The notes: generated by a model not told the origin, from the letters alone. Positions 51,455-60,273 are shown, counted from the first letter of the stretch. The stretch: 64,000 nt of DNA from Flavobacteriales bacterium UBA7468 (GCA_002478565.1 DLPC01000011.1:58098-122097); one strand, 5' to 3'. Translations and numbers: made by a program.

Positions 51455-52854
51455 TGCGCAAAGAAGAAAGCCTTACTGCAAATTTAGATTGGCCGCTTTT
51501 TGGGGCGATCATTGCGATGCTCATCATGGGCTTAGCCACGGTTTACTCCGTTGCTTTTAATGAAGAGGCACCTTCATTATTCTCCTTTTCTGAAAAATAC
51601 GGACGACAATTATTCTGGATCATCTTCTCTTTATTTCTTGGACTTTTGGTCTTTCTGATCGATGCGGATATTTATCGCCGTTTTGCTATTCCTATTTATC
51701 TTTCAACGCTGGTCTTACTCGTCATTGTACTCTTTATGCCCGCAGTGCACGGCGCACATGCCTGGCTTGGTGTAGGGTCTTTTGGTGTGCAACCCGCAGA
51801 ATTTGCCAAGATTTCTACTTCCTTACTGCTCGCCAAGTATATCAGTGGGCTTACCGTAAAACAACAGACTACAGGCACCGTACTAACGGCAAGTAGTATT
51901 CTTTTAATACCGATGGTGCTGATTTTATTACAGCCCGATGCCGGTACCTTTGTGGTCTTTACTTCCTTTTTGTTTGTGATGTACCGCGAAGGGCTCACTT
52001 TTGACCCCATTTTATTGAATTTTGTTAATGCCATCCCTGGTGTTCGCTATAAGGAAACTTGGGTGGGCTCTCACTTTATTCCCATCTTGTTTGCGCTTGT
52101 ACTCTTGAGTATTATCACGCTTTTGTTAGACGCTGTAGTCTTTCACGTGAATCTATTTAGTCTGGAACTCGAACTCAGTGGGTCTTCCGGAGTTATTTTC
52201 GGTTTACTCGTGATTTACCTCATTTCTTGGTTACTCATGCAACGATTCAGTACGCGCCGAGAGCGCTCTCGCATGATGGTTGTATTGACGCTAGGGCTTA
52301 TCATTGCAAGTGCTATTAGTTTTACTGTCGATAAAGGTTTTGACATGTTGCGACCTCACCAAAAAGACCGCATCGAACTTTTTCTGGGTTTGCGCGAAGA
52401 TCCAAATGGTGACGACTACAACAGAAACAGAGCTATGGCTGCCGTAGGTTCTGGAGGTTTTCTTGGCAAAGGATACCGCGAAGCATCCGTTTCAAGTGTG
52501 CGCTCCAATCACGTCCCCGAAAGTGAAACCGACTTTATTTTTTGTCCTTTTGCAGAAGAGTGGGGCTTTGTGGGCGTGCTCATTCTATTTGCGCTCTATT
52601 TATTTGTGCTTTTTCGCATCATCATTATTGCCGAAAGGCAACGATCTGCTTTTAATAGAATTTATGCTTACTGTGTGGCCATGATTCTGTTTTACCACTT
52701 CGCCATTAATATCGGCATGAACATTGGTTTTGCGCCCGTCATTGGTATTCCCTTGCCCTTATTTAGCTACGGGGGTTCATCCATGATGTCCTTTAGCGTG
52801 ATGTTATTTATTTTACTCAAACTTGATGCACAACGCAAAGATGTTTTGCGCTAA
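51454..52854 (+). CDS. rodA: peptidoglycan glycosyltransferase RodA
   Basis: A 466-residue SEDS-family membrane protein that polymerises lipid II together with PBP2. Typical motifs are HGAHAWLGVGSFGVQPAEFAKIS, LLQPDAGTFVVF, SETDFIFCPFAEEWGFVG (with the functionally essential Asp region) and the C-terminal GIPLPLFSYGGSSMM. It is longer than most RodA (370-420 residues) because of an extra ~90-residue stretch with added spans around residues 185-290. Its TGATG junction overlaps mrdA. Confidence 0.94.
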   Translation: MRKEESLTANLDWPLFGAIIAMLIMGLATVYSVAFNEEAPSLFSFSEKYGRQLFWIIFSLFLGLLVFLIDADIYRRFAIPIYLSTLVLLVIVLFMPAVHGAHAWLGVGSFGVQPAEFAKISTSLLLAKYISGLTVKQQTTGTVLTASSILLIPMVLILLQPDAGTFVVFTSFLFVMYREGLTFDPILLNFVNAIPGVRYKETWVGSHFIPILFALVLLSIITLLLDAVVFHVNLFSLELELSGSSGVIFGLLVIYLISWLLMQRFSTRRERSRMMVVLTLGLIIASAISFTVDKGFDMLRPHQKDRIELFLGLREDPNGDDYNRNRAMAAVGSGGFLGKGYREASVSSVRSNHVPESETDFIFCPFAEEWGFVGVLILFALYLFVLFRIIIIAERQRSAFNRIYAYCVAMILFYHFAINIGMNIGFAPVIGIPLPLFSYGGSSMMSFSVMLFILLKLDAQRKDVLR

Positions 52855-52862
52855 TTAGTTTT

Positions 52863-52870
52863 TAATTTTG
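52863..52870 (+). promoter_or_regulatory. possible -7 box of the PBP1A-like gene
   Basis: TAATTTTG is an exact TAnnTTTG match and ends 4 nt before the ATG at 52875. The nearest TTG (52846-52848) is only 14 bp upstream, so the gene may instead be read through from rodA. Confidence 0.45.
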
Positions 52871-52874
52871 AACT

Positions 52875-55382
52875 ATGAAAAGAAATGCAACGGTCCTGAC
52901 AGACCAAGAACAAAAAAAGATGACCAAAATATTTTGGGCCTTCGCCTTGCTGCCTTTCTTTTTGGTGGCGAGCTTACTCTTACTTCAGTCCGAAGACGAC
53001 CTCCCACCCGTCTCGATGCTAGACAACCCACCAGAATTACAAGCTTCACTTATTTTAGCCAAAAAAAGTGTCAAAGAAGATACCGTAATTGGACGTTTTT
53101 GGCAGGTCAATCGAACGAGTGTCAAGTATCGCGAAATATCACCGTATGTTACTGACGCACTCATCTCAACAGAAGATGAACGCTTTTTAAAACACTCGGG
53201 TGTTGATTTCAGAGCATTAGCCCGCTCATTTACCTCTTTGGGTCGTTCGGGTGGCGCATCCACAATTCCGCAGCAGTTAGCAAAATTGCTTTTCACCCTT
53301 CAACAACGACAAAGAGAAGAATTGGCACGTGCGAGTGGTGAAAAACTCGAATTACCATATGTAGGCGGAATACTTGGCAAATTCAGACGTGTCAGTGAAA
53401 AAGCCCGTGAAAATATCATTGCTAAGCGTCTAGAAGAGCGCTTTACCAAAGAAGAAATCATCACGATGTACCTCAACCAATTTGATTTCTTGTACAATGC
53501 AGTAGGTATCGAAAATGCGTCAAGAGTTTATTTTGATAAACGACCAAAAGACCTTACAAAAACAGAGGCCGCCACACTGGTCGGGCTTTGTAAAAATCCT
53601 GCGCTCTACAATCCATATTCTTACCAAATCAGAAATTACCGTGCAAAAATTGCCGAAAAGAAAGGCATTAGCCCTTCTGAGGTGACAAAAGCAGATATCC
53701 TAGAGGCACGCTCCAAAGATTCCTTGAACGCCATTTCTCGACGCAATCAAGTGTTGTTTCAGTGGCTTAAAAATTCGGAAAAAGGGAATGAAGCACTGCG
53801 TACCAAAATTACACGAGAAGAATACGATCGCATTAGCAAAGAGCCTATCACCATACGTTACCGCTCTTTAGACCACAAAGAAGGTATGGCACCTTATTTC
53901 AGAAAAGAATTACGCACTGAAGTACAGTCCATCCTGCTTTCTAAAAAAGCCGATGGCACCTTCAAGTATTTACGTGAAGACGGCAATCCTTATGACATCG
54001 ATGCAGATGGTTTAAGGATTTATACTACCCTGAATCCTACCATGCAGCGCTATGCGGAATATGCTGTAGAAAGACATATCAAAGAAGAACTACAGCCTCA
54101 ATTTGATATCAATAACCGCGGGCTCAAAAACTATCCTTTCTCCAATAGCATTGACCCAAAAATTGTCGAGGAAATCATGACCTCTGCTCGCCATAACTCA
54201 GATCGCTACAAGAAATTAGTGGCGCTTGGCCTGAGCGAATCTGAAATCAACAAAGAGTTCAATGTACCTGTAGAAATGACCGTATTTAGCTGGAATGGCG
54301 AACGCGACACCGTCATGAGCCCCAACGACTCCATTCGCTACTACAAAGCTTTCTTGCACGCAGGTTTGGTTTCCATGGATCCAACCACCGGTTTTGTCAA
54401 GGCTTGGGTAGGAGGTGTCAACTTTAAGCACTTTGGCTATGACCACGTTCGCCAAGGAAAACGCCAAGTAGGTTCCACCATCAAACCCTTTGTATATGCG
54501 GCGGCACTTTCTATGAAAGTTGTCAATCCTTGCACGGGCTTTTCCGCAGACGAATATTGTCTGGACCTCGTAGATCACAATACTAACAAAGTCGTAGGGC
54601 AATATTGTCCGGCTGGGCCTGCAGCTCCAAGTGTGAGAGACGGTTTGGCGCAATCTTCGAACAAAGTCACGGTTGCTGTGATGGGGCGCATGGGTGCGTT
54701 TAATCCAGTACAAAAAACAGGAGGGCCTTACCAGATTGAAAAATTACTTAAGAAAATGGAAATCAACTTACATCCAAACGACGTGGTTCCGTCTATGTGT
54801 TTGGGAAGTATGGATCTTTCCTTATTACAAATGGTGGCGGCTCAATGTGTTTTCCCAAATAATGGTATTTATGTAAGACCAACGTTTATTGAACGCATCA
54901 CTGACCGCAACGGAAAAGTCATTTACAGTGCAACCGAACACCGCGAACAAGCTTTGAATGCCACTGTAGCCTACGAAATGCTCCAGATGATGAAAGGCGT
55001 TATCAATTTTGGAACAGGCGGAAGCTTGAGAGGCGGACGCAGCTGGGGTGGCATTACTGCACCAACAGCAGGAAAAACCGGAACCACCCAAAATAATTCT
55101 GATGGTTGGTTTGTCGGAATTACGCCTGAACTCGTAACAGGTGTTTGGGTAGGCGCTGAAGACCGCGCAGTTCGCTTTAAAACCATGACTTGGGGCCAAG
55201 GAGGTCGTATGGCCTTACCAATCTATGGTTATTACATGCAGCGGGTCTATAAAGATCCCGTTATCGCACTCTCCACCAGAGATTTCGAAGCTCCTTCGGA
55301 TTATGATCCTTCGGTGTATGATTGCACTGTTGCCCCGCAACCCGAAACAGTCGATGAATCTGAAATCCCCTTTGAATTTTAG
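52875..55382 (+). CDS. class A penicillin-binding protein (PBP1A-like)
   Basis: An 835-residue bifunctional synthase. A membrane span at ~20-40 is followed by the GT51 glycosyltransferase domain (STEDERFLKHSGVDFRALARSF with the catalytic Glu, GGASTIPQQLAKLLF, NQFDFLYNAVGIENASRVYF) and the transpeptidase domain (active-site Ser in GSTIKPFVYAAAL, SxN in QSSNKVTVAV, KTG in AGKTGTTQNNSDGWFVG). It lies 20 bp after rodA, which groups a class A PBP with the elongation machinery. In most Bacteroidota the class A PBP is elsewhere (general knowledge), so the linkage is of interest. Confidence 0.93.
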   Translation: MKRNATVLTDQEQKKMTKIFWAFALLPFFLVASLLLLQSEDDLPPVSMLDNPPELQASLILAKKSVKEDTVIGRFWQVNRTSVKYREISPYVTDALISTEDERFLKHSGVDFRALARSFTSLGRSGGASTIPQQLAKLLFTLQQRQREELARASGEKLELPYVGGILGKFRRVSEKARENIIAKRLEERFTKEEIITMYLNQFDFLYNAVGIENASRVYFDKRPKDLTKTEAATLVGLCKNPALYNPYSYQIRNYRAKIAEKKGISPSEVTKADILEARSKDSLNAISRRNQVLFQWLKNSEKGNEALRTKITREEYDRISKEPITIRYRSLDHKEGMAPYFRKELRTEVQSILLSKKADGTFKYLREDGNPYDIDADGLRIYTTLNPTMQRYAEYAVERHIKEELQPQFDINNRGLKNYPFSNSIDPKIVEEIMTSARHNSDRYKKLVALGLSESEINKEFNVPVEMTVFSWNGERDTVMSPNDSIRYYKAFLHAGLVSMDPTTGFVKAWVGGVNFKHFGYDHVRQGKRQVGSTIKPFVYAAALSMKVVNPCTGFSADEYCLDLVDHNTNKVVGQYCPAGPAAPSVRDGLAQSSNKVTVAVMGRMGAFNPVQKTGGPYQIEKLLKKMEINLHPNDVVPSMCLGSMDLSLLQMVAAQCVFPNNGIYVRPTFIERITDRNGKVIYSATEHREQALNATVAYEMLQMMKGVINFGTGGSLRGGRSWGGITAPTAGKTGTTQNNSDGWFVGITPELVTGVWVGAEDRAVRFKTMTWGQGGRMALPIYGYYMQRVYKDPVIALSTRDFEAPSDYDPSVYDCTVAPQPETVDESEIPFEF

Positions 55383-55384
55383 CC

Positions 55385-56083
55385 ATGAATAAAGTAGTAA
55401 AAAATGTAGAGGCCGCTCTAGAGGGCATCCAAGATGGCATGACACTCATGGTGGGCGGATTCGGCCTTTGTGGCATCCCAGAAAATTCTATCGCCCAACT
55501 AGTCAAAATGGGCGTCAAGAACCTTACTTGCATCAGTAACAATGCGGGTGTAGATGATTTCGGGCTCGGCTTATTATTACAAGCTAAACAAGTCAAAAAA
55601 ATGATCAGCTCTTATGTCGGAGAGAACGATGAGTTTGAGCGTCAGATGTTATCTGGAGAACTCGAAGTTGAATTGATTCCACAAGGGAGTCTTGCTGAGC
55701 GTTGTAGAGCTGGAGGTGCTGGTATCCCTGCGTTTTTCACACCTGCGGGTTATGGTACCGAGGTTGCCGAAGGCAAAGAAGTGCGCATATTCAATGGCAA
55801 ACCTCATATTTTAGAAACTGCCCTTTCTGCAGATTTTGCGATCGTAAAAGCATGGAAAGGAGATACTGAAGGAAACCTCATCTTCAAAGCAACAGCCCGT
55901 AATTTCAACCCCATGATGGCTATGGCTGGTAAAATTACCATTGCCGAAGTCGAGGATTTGGTACCTGCCGGAACACTTGATCCTAACTTTATTCATACTC
56001 CTGGTATCTTTGTCCAACGCATCTTCCAAGGTGATCATTTTGAAAAACGCATCGAACAACGTACCGTTCGTTCTAAAAATTAA
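55385..56083 (+). CDS. scoA: 3-oxoacid CoA-transferase subunit A
   Basis: A 232-residue alpha subunit of succinyl-CoA:3-ketoacid CoA-transferase, used in ketone-body or acetoacetate activation. Signatures include MTLMVGGFGLCGIPENSI, LTCISNNAGVDDFGLGLLL and PQGSLAERCRAGGAGIPAFFTPAGYGT. It starts 2 bp after the PBP stop and is followed by scoB after 4 bp, so the pair forms the A2B2 enzyme. Substrate choice between acetoacetate and another 3-oxoacid is not settled by sequence. Confidence 0.93.
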   Translation: MNKVVKNVEAALEGIQDGMTLMVGGFGLCGIPENSIAQLVKMGVKNLTCISNNAGVDDFGLGLLLQAKQVKKMISSYVGENDEFERQMLSGELEVELIPQGSLAERCRAGGAGIPAFFTPAGYGTEVAEGKEVRIFNGKPHILETALSADFAIVKAWKGDTEGNLIFKATARNFNPMMAMAGKITIAEVEDLVPAGTLDPNFIHTPGIFVQRIFQGDHFEKRIEQRTVRSKN

Positions 56084-56087
56084 AAAC

Positions 56088-56744
56088 ATGGCACTCGATA
56101 AAACAGGTATTGCAAAACGCATTGCTCAGGAACTCAAAGATGGTTGGTATGTCAATCTGGGTATCGGAATTCCTACGCTAGTGGCCAATTATATACCAGA
56201 GGGGATAGCAGTCGAATTTCAATCAGAAAACGGAATTCTCGGTATGGGGCCTTTTCCTTTTGAAGGCGAAGAAGATCCTGACTTAATCAATGCTGGTAAA
56301 CAAACCATTACCGTTCGCAATGGCGCTTCTTTCTTTGATTCAGCCACATCATTTGCCATGATCAGAGGCCAACACGTCCAACTTACAGTGCTTGGCGCTA
56401 TGGAAGTATCGCAGAACGGCGATATTGCTAACTGGAAAATTCCAGGAAAAATGGTCAAAGGAATGGGCGGTGCAATGGACCTCGTTGCGTCTGCTGAAAA
56501 CATTATTGTTGCGATGATGCACAGCAACAAAGCCGGCGAATCTAAAATTTTAAAGCAATGTACGCTTCCTCTTACGGGTGTGGGTTGCGTTAAAAAAGTT
56601 GTAACTGAGCTTGCTGTACTCGAGATAAAAGATGGTAAATTTCATTTAATTGAAAGAGCCCCAGGTGTAAGTGTGGAAGAAATTATTGCCAAAACAGAAG
56701 GTGAATTAGTGATCCCGACTGTAGTGCCAGAAATGCAACTCTAA
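56088..56744 (+). CDS. scoB: 3-oxoacid CoA-transferase subunit B
   Basis: A 218-residue beta subunit. The ATG at 56088 (MALDKTGIAKRIAQEL) is chosen because it matches the family start; the upstream in-frame extension overlaps scoA in another frame. The catalytic Glu that forms the glutamyl-CoA intermediate is in QSENGILGMGPFP. The motifs GIGIPTLVANYIP and KQCTLPLTGVGCVKKVVTELAVLEI are typical. Confidence 0.94.
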   Translation: MALDKTGIAKRIAQELKDGWYVNLGIGIPTLVANYIPEGIAVEFQSENGILGMGPFPFEGEEDPDLINAGKQTITVRNGASFFDSATSFAMIRGQHVQLTVLGAMEVSQNGDIANWKIPGKMVKGMGGAMDLVASAENIIVAMMHSNKAGESKILKQCTLPLTGVGCVKKVVTELAVLEIKDGKFHLIERAPGVSVEEIIAKTEGELVIPTVVPEMQL

Positions 56745-57554
56745 TTGCCAAATTTACCGCTCATATACCAACGGGCAATCGAAGCCGCAATCGAGGCTTC
56801 TGGGGAAATTATCAAAATATATGAGCAAGATTTTCAAGAAGTCTTGAAGCACGATGGATCTCCGGTCACCGAAGCAGATCATGCAGCAAGCGCTGCCATT
56901 GAAAGTATATTAGAGCCACTTGGCATTCCAATTACTGGTGAAGAAACCGAAAAAGCCAACTTCGAAGAAAGAAAAGACTGGTCTTTGAGTTGGTGTATTG
57001 ATCCGCTCGACGGCACCAAAGAATTCATCAAACGCAATGATGAATTTGCCGTGAATATTGCCCTGATTCAAGATGACAAACCGATTTTCGGGCTCATTGC
57101 CTCACCTGTTCAAGAAGAAATTTTGCTAGGATCTAAGGAAACAGGGGTTTTTATATTTCCTTTCAAAGCAAGTCAGTTTCCAGAAAAATGGCAAAAACTC
57201 TCTATTCTGACCAAAACAAACGATCCCATTGTCATGGCTTGCTCAAGAAGTCATCATAGCGGGCTAGTCCTTCAATTTATTAATGAAATAAAAGCCTTGG
57301 GGCACGGCATTGATTACATTAAAAAAGGATCTGCACTTAAATTTTTTGACTTAGCGCTTGGAAAGGCAGATGTGTATCCGCGCTTCGCTCCTACTATGGA
57401 ATGGGATATTGCCGCTGGGCAAGCAATTTTAGAAGCTTTAGGTGGTGAAGTTGTACACGCCGTATCAGGAGAGCCACTGCGCTATAACAAAGCAAATTTG
57501 GTGAACCCTTATTTTATCGCCCGCACTGCAGCAATGAAAGCTTTGATTTCTTAG
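56745..57554 (+). CDS. cysQ: 3'(2'),5'-bisphosphate nucleotidase CysQ
   Basis: A 269-residue member of the inositol-monophosphatase superfamily, which clears PAP produced in sulfate assimilation. The metal-site motifs are complete: GEETEKANF, DPLDGTKEFIKRNDEFAVNIALI (the DPLDGT signature) and EWDIAAGQAILEALGG. The start is TTG at 56745, directly after the scoB stop; no in-frame ATG is near enough to be used. No cysteine-pathway genes are adjacent. It ends in a 4-bp overlap with a convergent small lipoprotein. Confidence 0.92.
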   Translation: MPNLPLIYQRAIEAAIEASGEIIKIYEQDFQEVLKHDGSPVTEADHAASAAIESILEPLGIPITGEETEKANFEERKDWSLSWCIDPLDGTKEFIKRNDEFAVNIALIQDDKPIFGLIASPVQEEILLGSKETGVFIFPFKASQFPEKWQKLSILTKTNDPIVMACSRSHHSGLVLQFINEIKALGHGIDYIKKGSALKFFDLALGKADVYPRFAPTMEWDIAAGQAILEALGGEVVHAVSGEPLRYNKANLVNPYFIARTAAMKALIS

Positions 57555-57841
57555 CGTTTTGCCAAGCAATCAATTTCAACGATCGGCCCCACCATACAAA
57601 TAGAGGCCATGCCGCTCAATTCATGATATTTCACCCAAACTTTCATGCCGTCGGTTGGCGTGATATTGAAACTATTGAGGTTGGTTGGTTCAAGAACAGT
57701 TCCGTTCTGAAGCTTGATCACTAAACCGCAACCATCCAAACCGGTGTAATCCTCAATAGTAGCAGCTTGTGCATTGTCACAAGTCGAACGGTTGCAAGAA
57801 ACCAATAAAAGAATTGAAAGTGCAAATAATATGATTCTCAT
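57551..57841 (-). CDS. hypothetical lipoprotein, 96 aa
   Basis: A small lipoprotein with signal peptide MRIILFALSILLLVSC (lipobox LVSC). The mature part has four further Cys in two sets (CDNAQAA, GCGLVIKLQNG, ICMVGPIVEIDC) and beta-rich composition with the phrase EPTNLNSFNITPTDGMKVWVKY, resembling an OB-like or META-type small domain. I do not recognise a family with certainty. It overlaps the convergent cysQ by 4 bp. Confidence 0.7.
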   Translation of the reverse strand: MRIILFALSILLLVSCNRSTCDNAQAATIEDYTGLDGCGLVIKLQNGTVLEPTNLNSFNITPTDGMKVWVKYHELSGMASICMVGPIVEIDCLAKR

Positions 57842-57857
57842 AATTTTTTAAAGGGAA

Positions 57858-58130
57858 TTAAGTTCCTGATATCGGTGAATTAAAGACTCCAACCGCTAAT
57901 TCAATCCAAATTAATATCATGATGATCAAAAAAAATGCCAAAACAAAATAACGCTTCTTAGATTTTAGTTTTTTGATTACTTCAATTCCTACAAATAAAA
58001 TTGATAAAAGTAACGCTGCGACTAGATAATCAAAAAGTTGCCAATTTACTTCTCTGGAAAATTGACTCGAAATAAATGGAATGAGTAGAATAATTGCAAT
58101 AATGCCACAATAAGTAAGTAGTTTTTTCAT
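57858..58130 (-). CDS. hypothetical small membrane protein, 90 aa
   Basis: The ATG at 58128-58130 (MKKLLTYCGIIAIILL) is preferred over a TTG at 58191-58193 that would overlap the preceding gene. Three hydrophobic segments (~5-20, ~31-50, ~62-82) predict three membrane spans with a basic loop (KKLKSKKR). A TAATTTTG box (58133-58140, minus) ends 2 nt before the ATG. No family recognised. Confidence 0.6.
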   Translation of the reverse strand: MKKLLTYCGIIAIILLIPFISSQFSREVNWQLFDYLVAALLLSILFVGIEVIKKLKSKKRYFVLAFFLIIMILIWIELAVGVFNSPISGT

Positions 58131-58189
58131 CGCAAAATTATTTGTAGTAATGCAATAACGATTCGACTTGAATTTTATTGCAATACTGT

Positions 58190-58546
58190 TCAAGCCCTAA
58201 ATATCTTCTCCATCGCTTTTCCTTTCGCCAATTCGTCCACTAATTTATCCAAATAACGGACTTTCTGTGTGAGTGGATTTTGGATTTCTTCAATCCGATA
58301 ACCGCAAATGAGGCCTGTTATTTTTGTTGCATTGGGGTGCAATTGAGCACGTTCAAAGAATACTTCAAAATTGACGTTGTCAGCTATTTGCTTTTGTATT
58401 TGTGCCTCATCAAAACCCGTGAGCCAAGATATAACCTCATTGAGTTCGGCAATCGTTCGGCCTTTACGCTCAACCTTTGCAATATAAAGCGGATAAACCG
58501 TTGCGAAGGTCATTTGTGCCATCCGTTGATCGTGGCTCAGCTTCAT
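58190..58546 (-). CDS. DUF2200 family protein
   Basis: A 118-residue soluble protein matching the DUF2200 family (MAQMTFATVYPLYIAKVERKGRTIAELNEVISWLTGFDEAQI, KVRYLDKLVDELAKGKAMEKI). The function of the family is not known. Its ATG overlaps the YjdM stop by 1 bp (TAATG), so the two are co-translated. Confidence 0.85.
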   Translation of the reverse strand: MKLSHDQRMAQMTFATVYPLYIAKVERKGRTIAELNEVISWLTGFDEAQIQKQIADNVNFEVFFERAQLHPNATKITGLICGYRIEEIQNPLTQKVRYLDKLVDELAKGKAMEKIFRA

Positions 58547-58890
58547 TAGGCTTTCTTTACAAACTCTGACTTGAGGGCCATGGCGCCAAAGCCATCTATT
58601 TTACAATCGATGTTGTGATCGCCTTCATTGAGGCGGATATTCTTCACTTTTGTACCCGCTTTGATGACTGGTTTTGGGGCTCCTTTGACAGGCAAATCTT
58701 TTACCACTACCACTGAATCGCCATTTTGCAACCTAGCTCCGTTGGCATCAATAACTACTAATTCATCGGCTGAAGCGATGTCTGCTTGTGACCACTCAAA
58801 GGAACATTCTGGGCAGGTGTATTGACCTTCTCCACTTTCGTAACCATAAGGTGATTCGCATGATGGGCATTTTTGTAATTCTTCTGACAT
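58546..58890 (-). CDS. yjdM: YjdM/PhnA zinc-ribbon protein
   Basis: A 114-residue protein of the YjdM (formerly PhnA) family. The N-terminal zinc ribbon has CPSC and CPEC pairs (residues ~8-33). The C-terminal beta domain contains VVIDANGARLQNGDSVVVVKDLPVKG. Despite the old name it is not an established phosphonate hydrolase, and no phn genes are present here. It is co-transcribed with the DUF2200 gene. Confidence 0.9.
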   Translation of the reverse strand: MSEELQKCPSCESPYGYESGEGQYTCPECSFEWSQADIASADELVVIDANGARLQNGDSVVVVKDLPVKGAPKPVIKAGTKVKNIRLNEGDHNIDCKIDGFGAMALKSEFVKKA

Positions 58891-58944
58891 AGTATTGAAA
58901 ATTAATAAACAGTAAGTAAGGTGCTAAAAACTATTGTTTGATTA

Positions 58945-59787
58945 TTATTGGATTTGCAACCAATACGATCCACCGTGACGCTCTACATTTTTTAACGTTG
59001 GATGCTCAAAAATAGGCGCTACGATAGCATTCAGTTGTGGGTCTTCTGAAATGAAATAATTGGGTAAAATGGTTTGGTATTTTTCGCTGTTGGCTAACAG
59101 AAACATTGCCAAGCCATATTGCTCAGAATAAAAACGGTCGCACATAAACTGCGGATAGTCATAGGGCAAATAAATATCATGGATATGGACAATTACACCT
59201 TTGGCCAACTTTGGCAAGACCTCTAGAAAGAATACTGTTGCATCAGAATTAGGCAAGATGCGGTGCGAATTATCAATGAATAGGATATCGTTTGCCTGTA
59301 GCGAAAACAAAAAATCGAAATCGATGTCTTCAAAGGGCTTTCGGATAATGGTGCTTGCCAATTGATCAATTTCAGCCCTTGGTTGCGGGTCGATGGAGAT
59401 GATTTCCGTATTGGGTAAATTTTGAATGGCTTGGTAGGCGACTTTAGTACTATTTCCTGAACCAACTTCTACATATTTGCTTGGTTTAAACTTCTGAATC
59501 ATGGTATAGATTGCAATCATGTCTAAACCCGGTAAAAAATCATTGTTATAGGCAGGTAATATTGGGCTACTTTCTTGTGACTTTTCTTTCCAAGATTGAA
59601 AAATTGGCGCATGTAGCGTTGCTTCCTTTAAAATTTCAGTATACAGGTCTCTATTGGCATTGATGATGTGGTAAAGTTGACCGTGCGGAGGCAAACCGTG
59701 TCCGTAGCGCGGCTTGAATTCAACCTTGTACTCCATGTAAAGCTTTTGCCATTTTGGCGCTAAAAAACGATATATTTTCTTGAGCAT
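58945..59787 (-). CDS. class I SAM-dependent methyltransferase
   Basis: A 280-residue protein. The SAM-binding motif I is YVEVGSGNSTKVAY (near residue 105), with motif II-like TEIISIDPQPRAEIDQLA and a metal/acceptor-like region DILFIDNSHRILPNSDATVFFLEVLPKLAKGVIVHIHDIYLPYDYP, as in Methyltransf_24-type enzymes. The N-terminal ~85 residues are a family-specific extension. Substrate unknown; such genes are often linked to polysaccharide or lipid methylation. It lies 4 bp after the DUF1801 gene. Confidence 0.85.
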   Translation of the reverse strand: MLKKIYRFLAPKWQKLYMEYKVEFKPRYGHGLPPHGQLYHIINANRDLYTEILKEATLHAPIFQSWKEKSQESSPILPAYNNDFLPGLDMIAIYTMIQKFKPSKYVEVGSGNSTKVAYQAIQNLPNTEIISIDPQPRAEIDQLASTIIRKPFEDIDFDFLFSLQANDILFIDNSHRILPNSDATVFFLEVLPKLAKGVIVHIHDIYLPYDYPQFMCDRFYSEQYGLAMFLLANSEKYQTILPNYFISEDPQLNAIVAPIFEHPTLKNVERHGGSYWLQIQ

Positions 59788-59791
59788 GCTT

Positions 59792-60247
59792 TTATTTCTT
59801 TAACATCCCTTCATACAAATCAATCCATTGTTGGGCTGTCATTTTTTGCATGAGTTCGCCAATTAATGTAAATGGAATTTGATCAAGTTTTTTGAAACGG
59901 ATGCAGCTTTTGCCCATATCGAGTTTTTGGGCGCTATGTTTGGGGTATTCGGCAACAAACCAATCATGCAAAGCAGGATCAGCATAAATGCCCATGTGGT
60001 AAAAATTAATTGAGTTTTTCTGTGAAGCTAGGCCGGCAAACGGAAGTGGCTCTGAAGGTTTACAGTGATAACCCGCCGGATACAAGCTGTGAGGAATAAT
60101 ATAACCTAGACCTCCATAACTAATTCCGGCCTCAAAACCCGAAGGCAAATGCGCCACAATTGTTTGATGCAATTTATGAAATACATCTTTTCGATCCTCA
60201 GGAATGTTTTCTAGAATTTCTTCTACAGTAACACCGGGTGCTTTCAT
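59792..60247 (-). CDS. DUF1801 domain protein
   Basis: A 151-residue soluble protein of the YdhG-like/DUF1801 fold (TVEEILENIPEDRKDVFHKLHQTIVAHLP, FEAGISYGGLGYII, SINFYHMGIY, KLDMGKSCIRFKKLDQIPFTLIGELMQKM). The molecular function is unknown; members bind small ligands or iron in some annotations. The ATG has a TATCTTTA box 4 nt upstream. Confidence 0.85.
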   Translation of the reverse strand: MKAPGVTVEEILENIPEDRKDVFHKLHQTIVAHLPSGFEAGISYGGLGYIIPHSLYPAGYHCKPSEPLPFAGLASQKNSINFYHMGIYADPALHDWFVAEYPKHSAQKLDMGKSCIRFKKLDQIPFTLIGELMQKMTAQQWIDLYEGMLKK

Positions 60248-60251
60248 TGGA

Positions 60252-60259
60252 TAAAGATA
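60252..60259 (-). promoter_or_regulatory. -7 box of the DUF1801 gene, apparently leaderless
   Basis: TATCTTTA on the minus strand differs at one position from TAnnTTTG and ends 4 nt before the ATG. No TTG element at the expected spacing. Confidence 0.4.
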
Positions 60260-60273
60260 CTAATTTCAACTTA

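Noticed and set aside
54216..54713. 165-codon minus-strand frame inside the class A PBP gene
   Set aside because: Antisense to the conserved transpeptidase domain, no promoter or signal; a shadow frame.
58546..58890. phosphonate hydrolase PhnA in a phn operon
   Set aside because: Only the YjdM zinc-ribbon family name links it to phosphonates; no phn genes are in the window.
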